A stretch of DNA of 6,838 nt from Thermoplasmata archaeon (GCA_021797525.1 JAJZZQ010000012.1:1-6838); one strand, 5' to 3'; shown: positions 1 to 5,790, counted from the first letter of the stretch. Numbers and translations: made by a program. The notes: generated by a model from the letters alone, not told the origin.

Positions 1-523
1 ATGCAGTAACCTGGTCCCTCAGGGCTCCAATTGCGACTGCCTTGTATTCGTTGATTGTTCCTGCAGGATCACAGTCAAAGAGTCTTGGGCCTATGCTGTC
101 AACTCCTGCAAAGATCATTGAAACACCATAAGGTCTAACACCACCGTACTGTGTATACTGCTGCATCTGATCTGCAGACCTTTTCACAAGGTTTTCAATA
201 TTTACAAGTGAGCCGTAAGTAATCTTTTCCTGCTGTGCAGCTACACGGCTGTAATCAACAAGAACCCTGGCATCGGCTACAAGTCCGGATGTCACTGTTG
301 CAACATAATCATCAATGAGCTGGATTTTTTCCATTGAGTTCTGTTCAACCAGCCGGCTCCTCACTTTCTTGTCTGAGATCAGTGCCACTCCGTTCTTGAA
401 TTTGATTCCGAGAGCGGTGGATCCCTTTTTAACAGCTTCTCTTGCATATTCTACCTGAAACAGTCTACCATCCGGGGAAAATACTGTGATTGCTCTATCA
501 TAAGCCATCTGGCCTTGTTGCAT
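1..523 (-). CDS. psmA: 20S proteasome alpha subunit (5' part of gene; C-terminus outside window)
   Basis: Encodes the alpha subunit of the archaeal 20S proteasome, which forms the outer heptameric rings, gates substrate entry and docks the PAN/VAT-type ATPases. The ATG is at 523-521 and 174 codons are visible before the left edge; the family is about 230-260 residues, so roughly the last quarter is missing. Visible signatures are the N-terminal gate segment with Y8-D9-R10, then [15 protein letters not shown] (residues 13-27, with P17 and Y26 of the gate cluster), KKGSTALG (32-39), K66 (the ATPase/activator-docking lysine in T. acidophilum), [24 protein letters not shown] and LFDCDPAGT. The N-terminal [10 protein letters not shown] matches T. 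acidophilum PsmA from memory. A Shine-Dalgarno AAGGTGA lies 6 nt before the ATG. It is transcribed divergently from the hydrolase gene. In many archaea psmA heads an exosome cluster (SBDS, rrp4, rrp41, rrp42); whether that follows here is outside the view. Confidence 0.98.
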   Translation of the reverse strand, partial: MQQGQMAYDRAITVFSPDGRLFQVEYAREAVKKGSTALGIKFKNGVALISDKKVRSRLVEQNSMEKIQLIDDYVATVTSGLVADARVLVDYSRVAAQQEKITYGSLVNIENLVKRSADQMQQYTQYGGVRPYGVSMIFAGVDSIGPRLFDCDPAGTINEYKAVAIGALRDQVTA

Positions 524-529
524 ATATAT

Positions 530-567
530 TCACCTTGGGCTTCCATAGTCTAAACGTATTATAAACC
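530..567 (-). promoter_or_regulatory. psmA core promoter and ribosome binding site
   Basis: Read on the minus strand, GGTTTATAAT (567-558) is a good archaeal TATA box preceded by an A/G-rich BRE-like stretch. Its centre near 561 predicts a transcription start near 535-536. This gives a leader of about 12-13 nt that just contains the Shine-Dalgarno AAGGTGA (536-530). The TATA position and SD position therefore agree with the ATG at 523. Inferred from sequence only. Confidence 0.65.
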
Positions 568-600
568 TTTTCTCAAGCGGTGCTTCTATAATAGTTTAGA
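549..600. repeat. Inverted repeat spanning the psmA/hydrolase divergent promoters
   Basis: Left arm TCTAAAC-G-TATTATA (549-563) and right arm TATAATA-GTTTAGA (587-600) are reverse complements over 14 bp, apart from one extra base (G556) in the left arm. The spacer is 23 bp. Read outward, each divergent gene has the same module: TATAATA followed by GTTTAGA. The TATA element of psmA lies in the left arm and a candidate TATA element for the hydrolase lies in the right arm. It could be a symmetric bidirectional core promoter, or a site for a dimeric regulator. The repeat is directly visible; the function is inference. Confidence 0.6.
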
Positions 601-644
601 GGGTGGTATTATACTGGGTGGCCCTATATTTGGTGTTTTAAAAG
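587..644 (+). promoter_or_regulatory. Candidate promoter elements for the TatD-like hydrolase gene
   Basis: Two plus-strand TATA-like elements precede the hydrolase. TATAATAG (587-594) would start transcription near 614-617. TTTTAAAA (637-644) would start it near 666. Neither places the transcript start exactly at the ATG at 686, so the mRNA would carry a leader of about 70 or 20 nt. An AGGAG (679-683) lies only 2 nt before that ATG, which is too close for a normal Shine-Dalgarno. Which element is used cannot be decided from the sequence. Confidence 0.35.
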
Positions 645-685
645 CGAAACTGTATAGGGATGATTTCGTTCATAATTCAGGAGTT

Positions 686-1531
686 ATGAAAAATTTTGGC
701 GGGTTCATAATCATGGATAACCATCTCCATTTGAGGCATGAGGGTAGGCTCCTTGAGGCTGTAAGGAGATTCACAAGGCTTGGAGGCAACGCAGTCAATC
801 TTGTAAATCTTCCAGATTATGGTGTTTCTTCTGCACACTATTACAGCGAAATATATGGCCGAACTTTAAAAATCGCCGATATGGTCAGGGCTGAATTTAA
901 AATCCCAGTTCTGGTAACACTGGGACCTTATCCTCTTGATTACTTTCATTTTGAGAGGAATTCTATGGATGGCTTTGAATCAATGAGGGCAGGCCTTTAT
1001 CTTGCTGAGAAATACATCGAAGAAAAAAAAGCGGATGCAATCGGCGAGATCGGAAGGCCCCATTTTGAATATTCACCAGACAGGTCAGATGGCTTCAATG
1101 CCATTCTTGCAGATGCATTCAGTATCTGCCGGGCAAAAGGAGTCCCAGCAATCCTGCATACTGAAGATCTGGCTGCAGAATCTTACAGCAGCCTGGAAAG
1201 AACTGCAATATCTGTGGGCCTTGACCCTGTTAAAGTTGTCAAGCATCATGCACTTCCCCCAGATGTATATTTTAAAAATTCTCTAACATTATCGGTTCTG
1301 GCCACACGACAGAACACCAGGGATATCAGCAGAAGCAGGCGAAGAATGTTTCTGGAAACTGACTATGTGGATGATCCAGATTCATGGAAGGTAATTCCTC
1401 CTGACTCCGTCCCAAAGAGGGCCATTTACATCAGGGAAAATATGGATAACTGGGATGAGTTATTTTCAAACATCTTCAGGGATACACCAATTTCTGTCTA
1501 TGGAGAGGACCATTTTGCCGGGATTATATGA
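686..1531 (+). CDS. TatD-like metal-dependent hydrolase (archaeal COG1099-type TIM barrel)
   Basis: A 281-residue protein with the amidohydrolase/TatD pattern of metal ligands: DNHLHL (H13, H15) at the first strand, AIGEIGRPHF (E121) in the position of the TatD EIGLD motif, ILHTED (H158), VKHHA (H187/H188) and ETDYVDDP (D226). These would bind one or two divalent metals in a TIM barrel. Bacterial TatD proteins are Mg-dependent 3'-5' exonucleases/DNases. The archaeal COG1099 branch is only predicted to hydrolyse something, so the substrate is unknown. The ATG at 686 is the first ATG in the frame; the next, at residue 10 (713), would start just before the HxH motif and looks too short. The frame is open upstream to 554 without ATG, GTG or TTG, so the true N-terminus is uncertain. 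The GINS51 gene follows 53 bp (to 1585) downstream with its own TATA box. Confidence 0.85.
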   Translation: MKNFGGFIIMDNHLHLRHEGRLLEAVRRFTRLGGNAVNLVNLPDYGVSSAHYYSEIYGRTLKIADMVRAEFKIPVLVTLGPYPLDYFHFERNSMDGFESMRAGLYLAEKYIEEKKADAIGEIGRPHFEYSPDRSDGFNAILADAFSICRAKGVPAILHTEDLAAESYSSLERTAISVGLDPVKVVKHHALPPDVYFKNSLTLSVLATRQNTRDISRSRRRMFLETDYVDDPDSWKVIPPDSVPKRAIYIRENMDNWDELFSNIFRDTPISVYGEDHFAGII

Positions 1532-1555
1532 AAAGTGATGGGTCCTGAGCCAGAA

Positions 1556-1564
1556 TTAAATATA
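1556..1564 (+). promoter_or_regulatory. TATA box for the GINS51 gene (predicts leaderless mRNA)
   Basis: TTAAATATA (1556-1564, centre about 1560) is a good archaeal TATA box. A start 25-26 nt downstream falls at 1585-1586, exactly on the second in-frame ATG (1585). It lies only 5 nt before the upstream ATG at 1570, which would then be untranscribed. This is the main reason to prefer the 1585 start. Confidence 0.6.
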
Positions 1565-1584
1565 TTCACATGTTATCTAAAGGC

Positions 1585-2250
1585 ATGAATCTCAGCCCAA
1601 CTCAGATCGATAAGGTATCAGAGGAACTAAGATCATTCCTCAGGGCTGAGGCCAGGACAAAAAAGATCAGGAAGATGGAGCCCACCTTCTATAGAAACAT
1701 CGTCTCTGCCCTTGAAACATTAATGCAGGAATCGGAGAAGCATCTCAAGGACAGAGATATCAGTTCATATATCCGGATAAAGGAAAGGATGGATGAAATT
1801 GAACGTGATTTCAAGGCCCTTTTTCAGCGCCGTTTTGAAAAAATTGCTTCTCTCTCCGTATATGATCTAGACTCAGAACTGATGTCATCTCTTACCCCGG
1901 AAGAGAAGGATTTCATAGTTGTGCTTCACAATCAGATTCAGGATCAGTATAAGGTCCTCCTGCAGAGAGAAAAGAAGGAAGAGCCAATACCTCCAATTAA
2001 GGAAAATGAGCAAGAGCAGAATACTCCGGAATTAAGAAATGAAGCCGAAGCGGAAGATAAGAATACACAAAAACCTTCTGAGGAGAAAGCACCTGTCGAG
2101 TATGTCCTTGTTTTGATAAAAGGGGATCAGCCACCAATAGCACAGCCGGACAGGGATTACTTTCTACATGATCAGGATCTTGTCTATCTGCCTTCATCAT
2201 TTGCTGATTTGCTTATAAAAAGAGGGGCTGGAGAAAAAGTAATAATTTGA
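1585..2250 (+). CDS. gins51: Replication factor GINS, Gins51 (Sld5/Psf1-like) subunit
   Basis: GINS binds the MCM helicase with Cdc45/GAN (RecJ-like) to form the archaeal CMG replicative helicase. From the 1585 start the protein is 221 residues. An alpha-helical A domain covers about residues 9-132 and includes the basic EARTKKIRK stretch, the FYRNIVSALETLMQ helix and the RRFEKIASLS motif typical of Psf1/Gins51. A Glu/Asn/Pro-rich linker (about 133-169) looks disordered. A small beta-rich B domain ends the protein (VEYVLVLIKGD, then DQDLVYLPSSFADLLIKRG). The order A then B is that of Gins51, while Gins23 has B before A. T. acidophilum is reported to have a single GINS that forms a homotetramer, so no Gins23 partner need be nearby. 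An ATG at 1570 would add five residues, but it has no Shine-Dalgarno and lies 5 nt after the TATA box. The gene converges on the surface-protein gene with 9 bp between stop codons. Confidence 0.9.
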   Translation: MNLSPTQIDKVSEELRSFLRAEARTKKIRKMEPTFYRNIVSALETLMQESEKHLKDRDISSYIRIKERMDEIERDFKALFQRRFEKIASLSVYDLDSELMSSLTPEEKDFIVVLHNQIQDQYKVLLQREKKEEPIPPIKENEQEQNTPELRNEAEAEDKNTQKPSEEKAPVEYVLVLIKGDQPPIAQPDRDYFLHDQDLVYLPSSFADLLIKRGAGEKVII

Positions 2251-2259
2251 AGGAAAGAC

Positions 2260-4071
2260 TTATTTCTTCCTTCTTGTGTAAACAATTGCGGTGCCGGCTA
2301 CTATAACAACTACCACAGCACCTATTATTCCAAGGTCAAGATAGGTCATTCCCCCTGGAAGGTTGGATACCGGCCCTTCCGGTGTTGACGATATTGTCAC
2401 ATTATGTGTGCTGAAGTGTGGTATATGGACAATAACCAGATAACCTCCGTTTTCAGGTACAGCTGCGTAGTAGGCTTTTACGTTGCTGGTTATGTTCAGA
2501 GCACTGCCAGCTCCTGTCAACTGAGTTGCCAGTTTCCCGTCAAAATAAACGTATATCTTTCCAGTTGATGAAAGGAAGGAGCTGTTGACAAATATTGCAA
2601 TGTTATTTCCGAGATGCTGTGTCGAACTCACTATCAGAGACACTTTTCCAGAGCCAGCTGATGTTACGTTTATGCTAAGTGAGTTGTTAAAGAAGGTACT
2701 GAAGTTTACCGCGCCCTTTCCCATGTCCTCAATGGAGAGTTCAGCTGCTATTTTTCCGTGTTCAATTGCGTATTCCAGAGGAGCAATCGCCGATGAAGAA
2801 ATTTTCTGAAGCCCCGGAGGAGCCACAAATGTTATATGTGCCACAGAAGAGCTGTTCGCACGTACTTCAATGACATGTGTTGTGCTATTGTATGATGAAT
2901 AGTTTGCCCCACCAACATAAAGGAAACCCCTTAATCCATGTCCATGAATAAGATAAGCGTTGGAGGATGCCTGCACATTCTCATTGAGATTCAGAGTTTC
3001 ATTCATGAATATGCCGTTGTTTGAGCTTGCAGTTGATGCATTCAGGGTTGTCTCAGCTCCTGCGAAAAGATGCAGTTCAGTAACATTGAATCCTGCTGCC
3101 AGCGCAAACTTCATTGTTCCGTTGTTAAGAAGTGCACCGGTATTAAGTGTGGGGTTGTTGTGCATCACAAACACATAACTTGAATTGGCATAGAGGAAAA
3201 GGCTGCCCAGGATGCTGAAATTTCCGTCTCTGAAGACCGGGAGGTATCTGGAGGAGCCAAGTGTTCCGTTACCCGTTGCACTTATCTCATTGAAAATTCT
3301 GAGATTCCCAAGGGCATTTGCCGTAAAGTTACTAACAGTGCCGGTGGTGTTGTTGAAATTGAAGCCAACGTATGTTCCATTTACAAGCCCTGTTGTCTTG
3401 TTGTATGTAAATCTATGATCGTTTCTTTTCAGGACTCTGTGGAGGATTTCATTCAATCCCTGGTGATCTACGAATGCGGAAATCAGAACCCCGTTGTTGA
3501 ATGAACCGAATTTAAGCATTGTGGGGGAAGGTGAAACAGCCAGTCTGGAGCCGGACACAGAAACACTCCCATCCGTAAGGAAGTAACCCTCAAACATGGA
3601 GTTATTTACTCTGTATACTGCCCATGTATTGTCCATGAATGAAAACATCCCAAAGGATTTGAGCTCAATATTTGAGGAAGATGAAATCTTTGAAACAGTT
3701 CCATTCATGTTGATCTGCATTCCTTCTTTTCCGGTTCCTGTGGTCATTACCGTAAGGAGATTGGAATTCCCGGCAGATTCCAGAGTTGCATTTGCCGTAG
3801 AGAAGATTCTGCTGCCAGAGACACCGGAAGTGCTAACTGCACCACTGATATTCTGGCCCTGTACTGACAACATGCTTGCAAACATATAGGAGTTTCCATC
3901 TCTGCTGTAAGTCAGATTCTGCAATGAATTATTTGCGGCTACAGAAAAGCTAAAATTCCCAAGAGTATGAACCGATGTGTCTGTATTGCTAGAAGACGAA
4001 TCGGCAAGGCTCAGGGAGCTTCCTGCCACAAGAATAACCATTGCTAATGAAATTATTAGCTTTGTATTCAT
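2260..4071 (-). CDS. Secreted, C-terminally membrane-anchored Ser/Thr/Asn-rich surface glycoprotein, unknown function
   Basis: I do not recognise a catalytic domain. From the ATG at 4071 it is 603 residues. It starts with a Sec signal peptide (NTK, then LIISLAMVILVAG, likely cleaved near SLSLA before DSSSS). It ends with one membrane helix (about residues 580-598, rich in Ile/Val/Gly/Ala) and a basic YTRRKK tail inside the cell, so nearly the whole chain is outside. The ectodomain is Ser/Asn/Thr-rich, contains no cysteine that I can see, and carries about 28 N-x-S/T sequons. This fits the heavy N-glycosylation reported for surface proteins of wall-less Thermoplasmatales. A short Pro/Gly-containing stalk (EGPVSNLPGGMTYLD) precedes the helix. 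Upstream starts exist: GTG at 4095 and ATG at 4089. A TATA box centred near 4101 predicts transcription from about 4075, and the 4071 start gives a normal signal peptide, so 4071 is preferred. Adhesin, binding protein or coat protein are all possible. Confidence 0.85.
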   Translation of the reverse strand: MNTKLIISLAMVILVAGSSLSLADSSSSNTDTSVHTLGNFSFSVAANNSLQNLTYSRDGNSYMFASMLSVQGQNISGAVSTSGVSGSRIFSTANATLESAGNSNLLTVMTTGTGKEGMQINMNGTVSKISSSSNIELKSFGMFSFMDNTWAVYRVNNSMFEGYFLTDGSVSVSGSRLAVSPSPTMLKFGSFNNGVLISAFVDHQGLNEILHRVLKRNDHRFTYNKTTGLVNGTYVGFNFNNTTGTVSNFTANALGNLRIFNEISATGNGTLGSSRYLPVFRDGNFSILGSLFLYANSSYVFVMHNNPTLNTGALLNNGTMKFALAAGFNVTELHLFAGAETTLNASTASSNNGIFMNETLNLNENVQASSNAYLIHGHGLRGFLYVGGANYSSYNSTTHVIEVRANSSSVAHITFVAPPGLQKISSSAIAPLEYAIEHGKIAAELSIEDMGKGAVNFSTFFNNSLSINVTSAGSGKVSLIVSSTQHLGNNIAIFVNSSFLSSTGKIYVYFDGKLATQLTGAGSALNITSNVKAYYAAVPENGGYLVIVHIPHFSTHNVTISSTPEGPVSNLPGGMTYLDLGIIGAVVVVIVAGTAIVYTRRKK

Positions 4072-4095
4072 ATCTACCCCATTTTGCATTTTCAC

Positions 4096-4105
4096 TATTA
4101 AAATA
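4096..4105 (-). promoter_or_regulatory. TATA box of the surface-protein gene
   Basis: On the minus strand TATTTTAATA (4105-4096) is centred near 4101, predicting a start near 4075. This is 4 nt before the ATG at 4071, an essentially leaderless arrangement. It makes the GTG at 4095 and the ATG at 4089 unlikely starts, since both would lie at or upstream of the transcription start. Confidence 0.5.
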
Positions 4106-4183
4106 TTGTGGTACTATTTTCACAGTGTAATCTCTCGAAACATCGTATTTTATTGATTGTTGTGAATTTCCCTTTACTGCGTG

Positions 4184-4196
4184 AAAGATATAAATA
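4184..4196 (+). promoter_or_regulatory. rnpB promoter (BRE + TATA box)
   Basis: AAAGA (4184-4188) followed by TATAAATA (4189-4196) is close to the archaeal BRE-TATA consensus. Its centre at about 4192-4193 predicts transcription from 4218-4219, which coincides with the first base of the P1 helix of RNase P RNA (G4219). It is the strongest promoter-like sequence in the window. Confidence 0.75.
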
Positions 4197-4218
4197 TATA
4201 TTTTTGATAGGGCAGGCA

Positions 4219-4517
4219 GAGAAAAGCTTCCGGGCAACTGACGCCTTAAAAGGTGAGGAAAGTCCCCTCTCCGCAGGTGGAGTCCAACCGTCGCAAGCCG
4301 GTACTTTGAGAAAAGTGGTAAAGGGACGAGAAATAAACAGACCGGGTAAAAGGATGAACCAGTTTGGAGACATTCCCCGGATACTGATGGGAACCCTTCC
4401 TGGATGGAGAAAGTCTAAACGGATCCGTTGATGCCACCGGTAGGATCGGGTAAGACGAATAGTCGAATGTTGCCAGCCGAAAGGTCAACAGAAAGGGGCT
4501 TACGGGAAGCATTTCTC
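4219..4517 (+). ncRNA. rnpB: RNase P RNA (archaeal)
   Basis: Catalytic RNA of ribonuclease P, which removes the 5' leader from pre-tRNAs together with archaeal protein subunits. The universal core signatures are present: GAGGAAAGTCC (4255-4265, CR-I/5' strand of P4), AGACGAAT (4453-4460, matching CR-IV AGANNRAU) and ACAGAAAGGGGCTTAC (4488-4503, CR-V/3' strand of P4). The ends pair as helix P1: GAGAAA (4219-4224) with TTTCTC (4512-4517) and GCTTCC (4226-4231) with GGAAGC (4505-4510), giving 12 bp with a single A4225/A4511 mismatch. A short P3 hairpin, CGCC (4242-4245) with GGTG (4252-4255), lies just before CR-I. About 299 nt is in the normal range for archaeal RNase P RNA. The TATA box points to G4219 as the 5' end. 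A short T-run (4523-4526) just after P1 may help termination. Mature ends may differ by a few nt. ORFs across this interval are spurious. Confidence 0.96.
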
Positions 4518-4524
4518 ACAAATT

Positions 4525-4626
4525 TTAGTTCTTGCGAAAGATATCTTTATCCTTCAGAGATCTTTCATAACCATTTTGTATGAAGGTACGGCTATTCAGG
4601 TAAAGATTTACATACTCAGGGTTCAT
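4525..4626 (-). CDS. Possible small ORF (33 aa), doubtful
   Basis: Between rnpB and the Cys/His-protein gene, the minus strand has an ATG at 4626 with an AGGAGG Shine-Dalgarno (4642-4637) 10 nt upstream and a TATA-like TTTATATC (4698-4691) further up. It would encode 33 residues starting MNPEYVNLYLNSR and ending in a charged, Lys/Asp-rich tail. The same frame is open further upstream, but there it runs antisense to the Cys/His-protein gene. Arg codons are mixed (CGT, AGA, CGC), unlike the AGA/AGG bias of neighbours. No family is recognised. It may be chance; apart from it, I see nothing in 4520-4715. Confidence 0.25.
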   Translation of the reverse strand: MNPEYVNLYLNSRTFIQNGYERSLKDKDIFRKN

Positions 4627-4715
4627 GCTTGATAAGCCTCCTGAAATATCAGGGCAATTAATGTGGGTGGCCAGGTCGGCTGCTATCCAGATATAAAGTA
4701 TCTGTGAGCCGGGCC

Positions 4716-4723
4716 TTAAATTT
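4716..4723 (+). promoter_or_regulatory. TATA box of the Cys/His-protein–glycosyltransferase dicistron
   Basis: TTAAATTT (4716-4723, centre about 4719-4720) predicts transcription from 4744-4746, exactly at the ATG at 4744. The first gene would therefore be leaderless, and it has no Shine-Dalgarno. This contrasts with the second gene, which has a strong one. Confidence 0.55.
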
Positions 4724-4743
4724 GAATTGCCGGAAGTGTCCTC

Positions 4744-4935
4744 ATGCCTCAAAAAATGTGCGAAGTCCCATCCTGTGGAAAGGAGAGTTTTAAAACAGTG
4801 CCGGGAGAACTTGCGAAAAAAGTCTTCTCTTCTGTTGACATAAAGAATAAAATGCATCTGTGTAAGGAACATTATAAGGAATACAAGAAAGGGACAAAAG
4901 AGGAAAGGGAGCTCAGAAGGATGGACTGGGACTGA
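4744..4935 (+). CDS. Small Cys/His (putative zinc-binding) protein of unknown function
   Basis: A 63-residue basic protein with two ligand pairs: C6-x4-C11 near the N-terminus (MCEVPSCGKE) and C40-x2-H43 (HLCKEHYKEYKK) after a 28-residue spacer, with H38 close by. This arrangement could hold one zinc ion in a treble-clef or similar mini-fold. The C-terminal half is a highly charged Lys/Glu/Arg helix (about 41-61) ending MDWD. No named family is recognised; small proteins with this layout are common in archaea and often bind nucleic acid or act as adaptors. The ATG at 4744 sits where the TATA box predicts the transcript start. A second ATG at residue 5 would leave the first Cys at position 2. 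Its stop TGA is followed after 9 bp by the glycosyltransferase ATG, so the two are co-transcribed. A link to that enzyme is inferred only from this spacing. Confidence 0.75.
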   Translation: MPQKMCEVPSCGKESFKTVPGELAKKVFSSVDIKNKMHLCKEHYKEYKKGTKEERELRRMDWD

Positions 4936-4940
4936 GGAGG
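4934..4940 (+). promoter_or_regulatory. Shine-Dalgarno of the glycosyltransferase gene, overlapping the upstream stop
   Basis: GAGGAGG (4934-4940) begins inside the TGA stop of the Cys/His-protein gene and lies 4 nt before the ATG at 4945. It is the strongest ribosome binding site in the window. A strong internal SD behind a leaderless first gene is typical of archaeal operons. Confidence 0.7.
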
Positions 4941-4944
4941 ACCA

Positions 4945-5742
4945 ATGCCATCTGGCAGTGGAATTTCTATTGTTTCAACAGTAAGAAATGAAGAAAACCA
5001 CATAAGGAAATTCCTTGATTCTATATCAGGTCTTTCACAGCCTTACGAATTGATTATTGTTGATGCAGAGAGTAGTGACAGAACCGGGCAGATAATATCG
5101 TCATATGGAGAGATTCCTGACCTTAAATACGTAAGGAAAAAATGCTCCCGGGGAGAAGGAAGGAACATCGGAGCTTCATTTGCGAAATACGATTACATTT
5201 TATTTCTGGATGGTGATTGTGAGTTTTCAAAAGGACTGCTGGATTCCTACAGAAATATATTGTCAGGTGACTATGATATAGTTGCAGGGTCGACAGAGCT
5301 GTCAGGCAGCCAAAAATTCTCAAAACTCAAGCGAGTTCCTCTATACCTTAAGGGTTTTGAAGTTACTTCACCCTCATCGAATCTTTGCTATGCCAGGAGT
5401 CTTTTCAACAGCCTCGGCGGGTTCAATCCAGAATATGTAACCGCAGAGGATATTGACCTGAACATCAGGGCAATGAGATCAGGTGCAAGGGCAACAACAT
5501 GCAGTGAATGCATAGTGACGGCCTTCACACGTCAGAATACCGCGTCTTTTTTGAGCCAGGCGTTCTGGAACGGCTATGGAAGAGGGCAATTAAGGATCAT
5601 GCAAAAGGACTCCTGGGATCAGATAGTCCGTGGCGAAAGATTTGGAAGCGGTTTTTCTCTGGCAAATATTCTCAGGCTGTCCTGGGCATTCTCCGGTTAT
5701 TTTTATGCTCTACTGAAGCGGGGTAGGTATCCTGACAGGTGA
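4945..5742 (+). CDS. Family 2 (GT-A) glycosyltransferase
   Basis: A 265-residue GT2-type enzyme that would transfer a sugar from an NDP-sugar or dolichol-linked donor at the cytoplasmic face of the membrane. Motifs in order: ISIVSTVRNEENHIRKFL (7-24), the nucleotide-binding start of the GT-A fold; IIVDAESSDRTGQI (37-50) with D40; RGEGRNIGA (69-77); the metal/donor-binding DxD as FLDGDC (D89-x-D91); and NPEYVTAEDIDL (161-172) with the E168-D169 acidic pair expected to supply the catalytic base. YGRGQLRI (211-218) resembles the acceptor-side motif of prokaryotic GT2 enzymes. A hydrophobic segment (about 238-257) near the C-terminus may attach it to the membrane. It is the second gene of a dicistron. 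The specific sugar and acceptor cannot be told; surface N-glycan or glycolipid assembly is a reasonable guess given the sequon-rich surface protein nearby, but the two genes are not adjacent. Confidence 0.9.
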   Translation: MPSGSGISIVSTVRNEENHIRKFLDSISGLSQPYELIIVDAESSDRTGQIISSYGEIPDLKYVRKKCSRGEGRNIGASFAKYDYILFLDGDCEFSKGLLDSYRNILSGDYDIVAGSTELSGSQKFSKLKRVPLYLKGFEVTSPSSNLCYARSLFNSLGGFNPEYVTAEDIDLNIRAMRSGARATTCSECIVTAFTRQNTASFLSQAFWNGYGRGQLRIMQKDSWDQIVRGERFGSGFSLANILRLSWAFSGYFYALLKRGRYPDR

Positions 5743-5764
5743 TTTCCCTATATCCTGTGAAATG

Positions 5765-5790
5765 TTATAATCATAAGAGAGCATAAAGGT
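5765..5790 (+). promoter_or_regulatory. ubiB-like gene promoter and alternative SD
   Basis: TTATAAT (5765-5771) centred at 5768 predicts a transcript beginning near 5794, one base before the ATG at 5795 (leaderless). An AAAGGT (5785-5790) SD-like motif lies 4 nt before the same ATG and would work only on a transcript reading through from the glycosyltransferase gene 52 bp upstream. Both signals support the same start codon. Confidence 0.5.

Noticed and set aside
1002..1286. 94-codon plus-strand frame inside the hydrolase gene
   Set aside because: It overlaps the conserved EIG and ILHTED motif region of the hydrolase in another frame and has no independent support.
1535..1547. GTGATGG followed by CTGA as a box C/D sRNA candidate
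   Set aside because: The C-box match is imperfect and there is no room between the boxes for a guide, nor are C'/D' boxes present.
1997..2200. 67-codon minus-strand frame opposite the GINS51 linker and B domain
   Set aside because: Antisense to a recognised domain, with no promoter or SD.
2249..2273. Hairpin GAAGGAA/TTCCTTC between the convergent GINS51 and surface-protein genes as a shared terminator
   Set aside because: The stem is only 7 bp with an 11-nt loop, its right arm encodes the RRKK tail of the surface protein, and archaeal termination relies on T-runs rather than hairpins. Too weak to annotate.
2585..3889. Several plus-strand open frames of 68-97 codons inside the surface-protein gene
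   Set aside because: They are antisense to a long, coherent coding frame with signal peptide and membrane anchor. They have no SD or family signal, and their Val/Leu/Pro-rich composition is what the antisense of Asn/Ser/Thr codons gives.
4098..4512. Open frames on both strands across 4098-4512
   Set aside because: The interval is the RNase P RNA gene and its promoter, with conserved RNA cores and a paired P1 helix. The translations resemble no protein family.
4525..4872. 115-codon minus-strand frame
   Set aside because: Its upstream half is antisense to the Cys/His-protein gene and reads as a shadow. Only the final 33 codons, with their own SD, were kept as a doubtful small ORF.
5123..5726. 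Frames inside the glycosyltransferase gene on both strands
   Set aside because: They overlap the DxD and ED motif regions of a well-supported enzyme and have no signals of their own.
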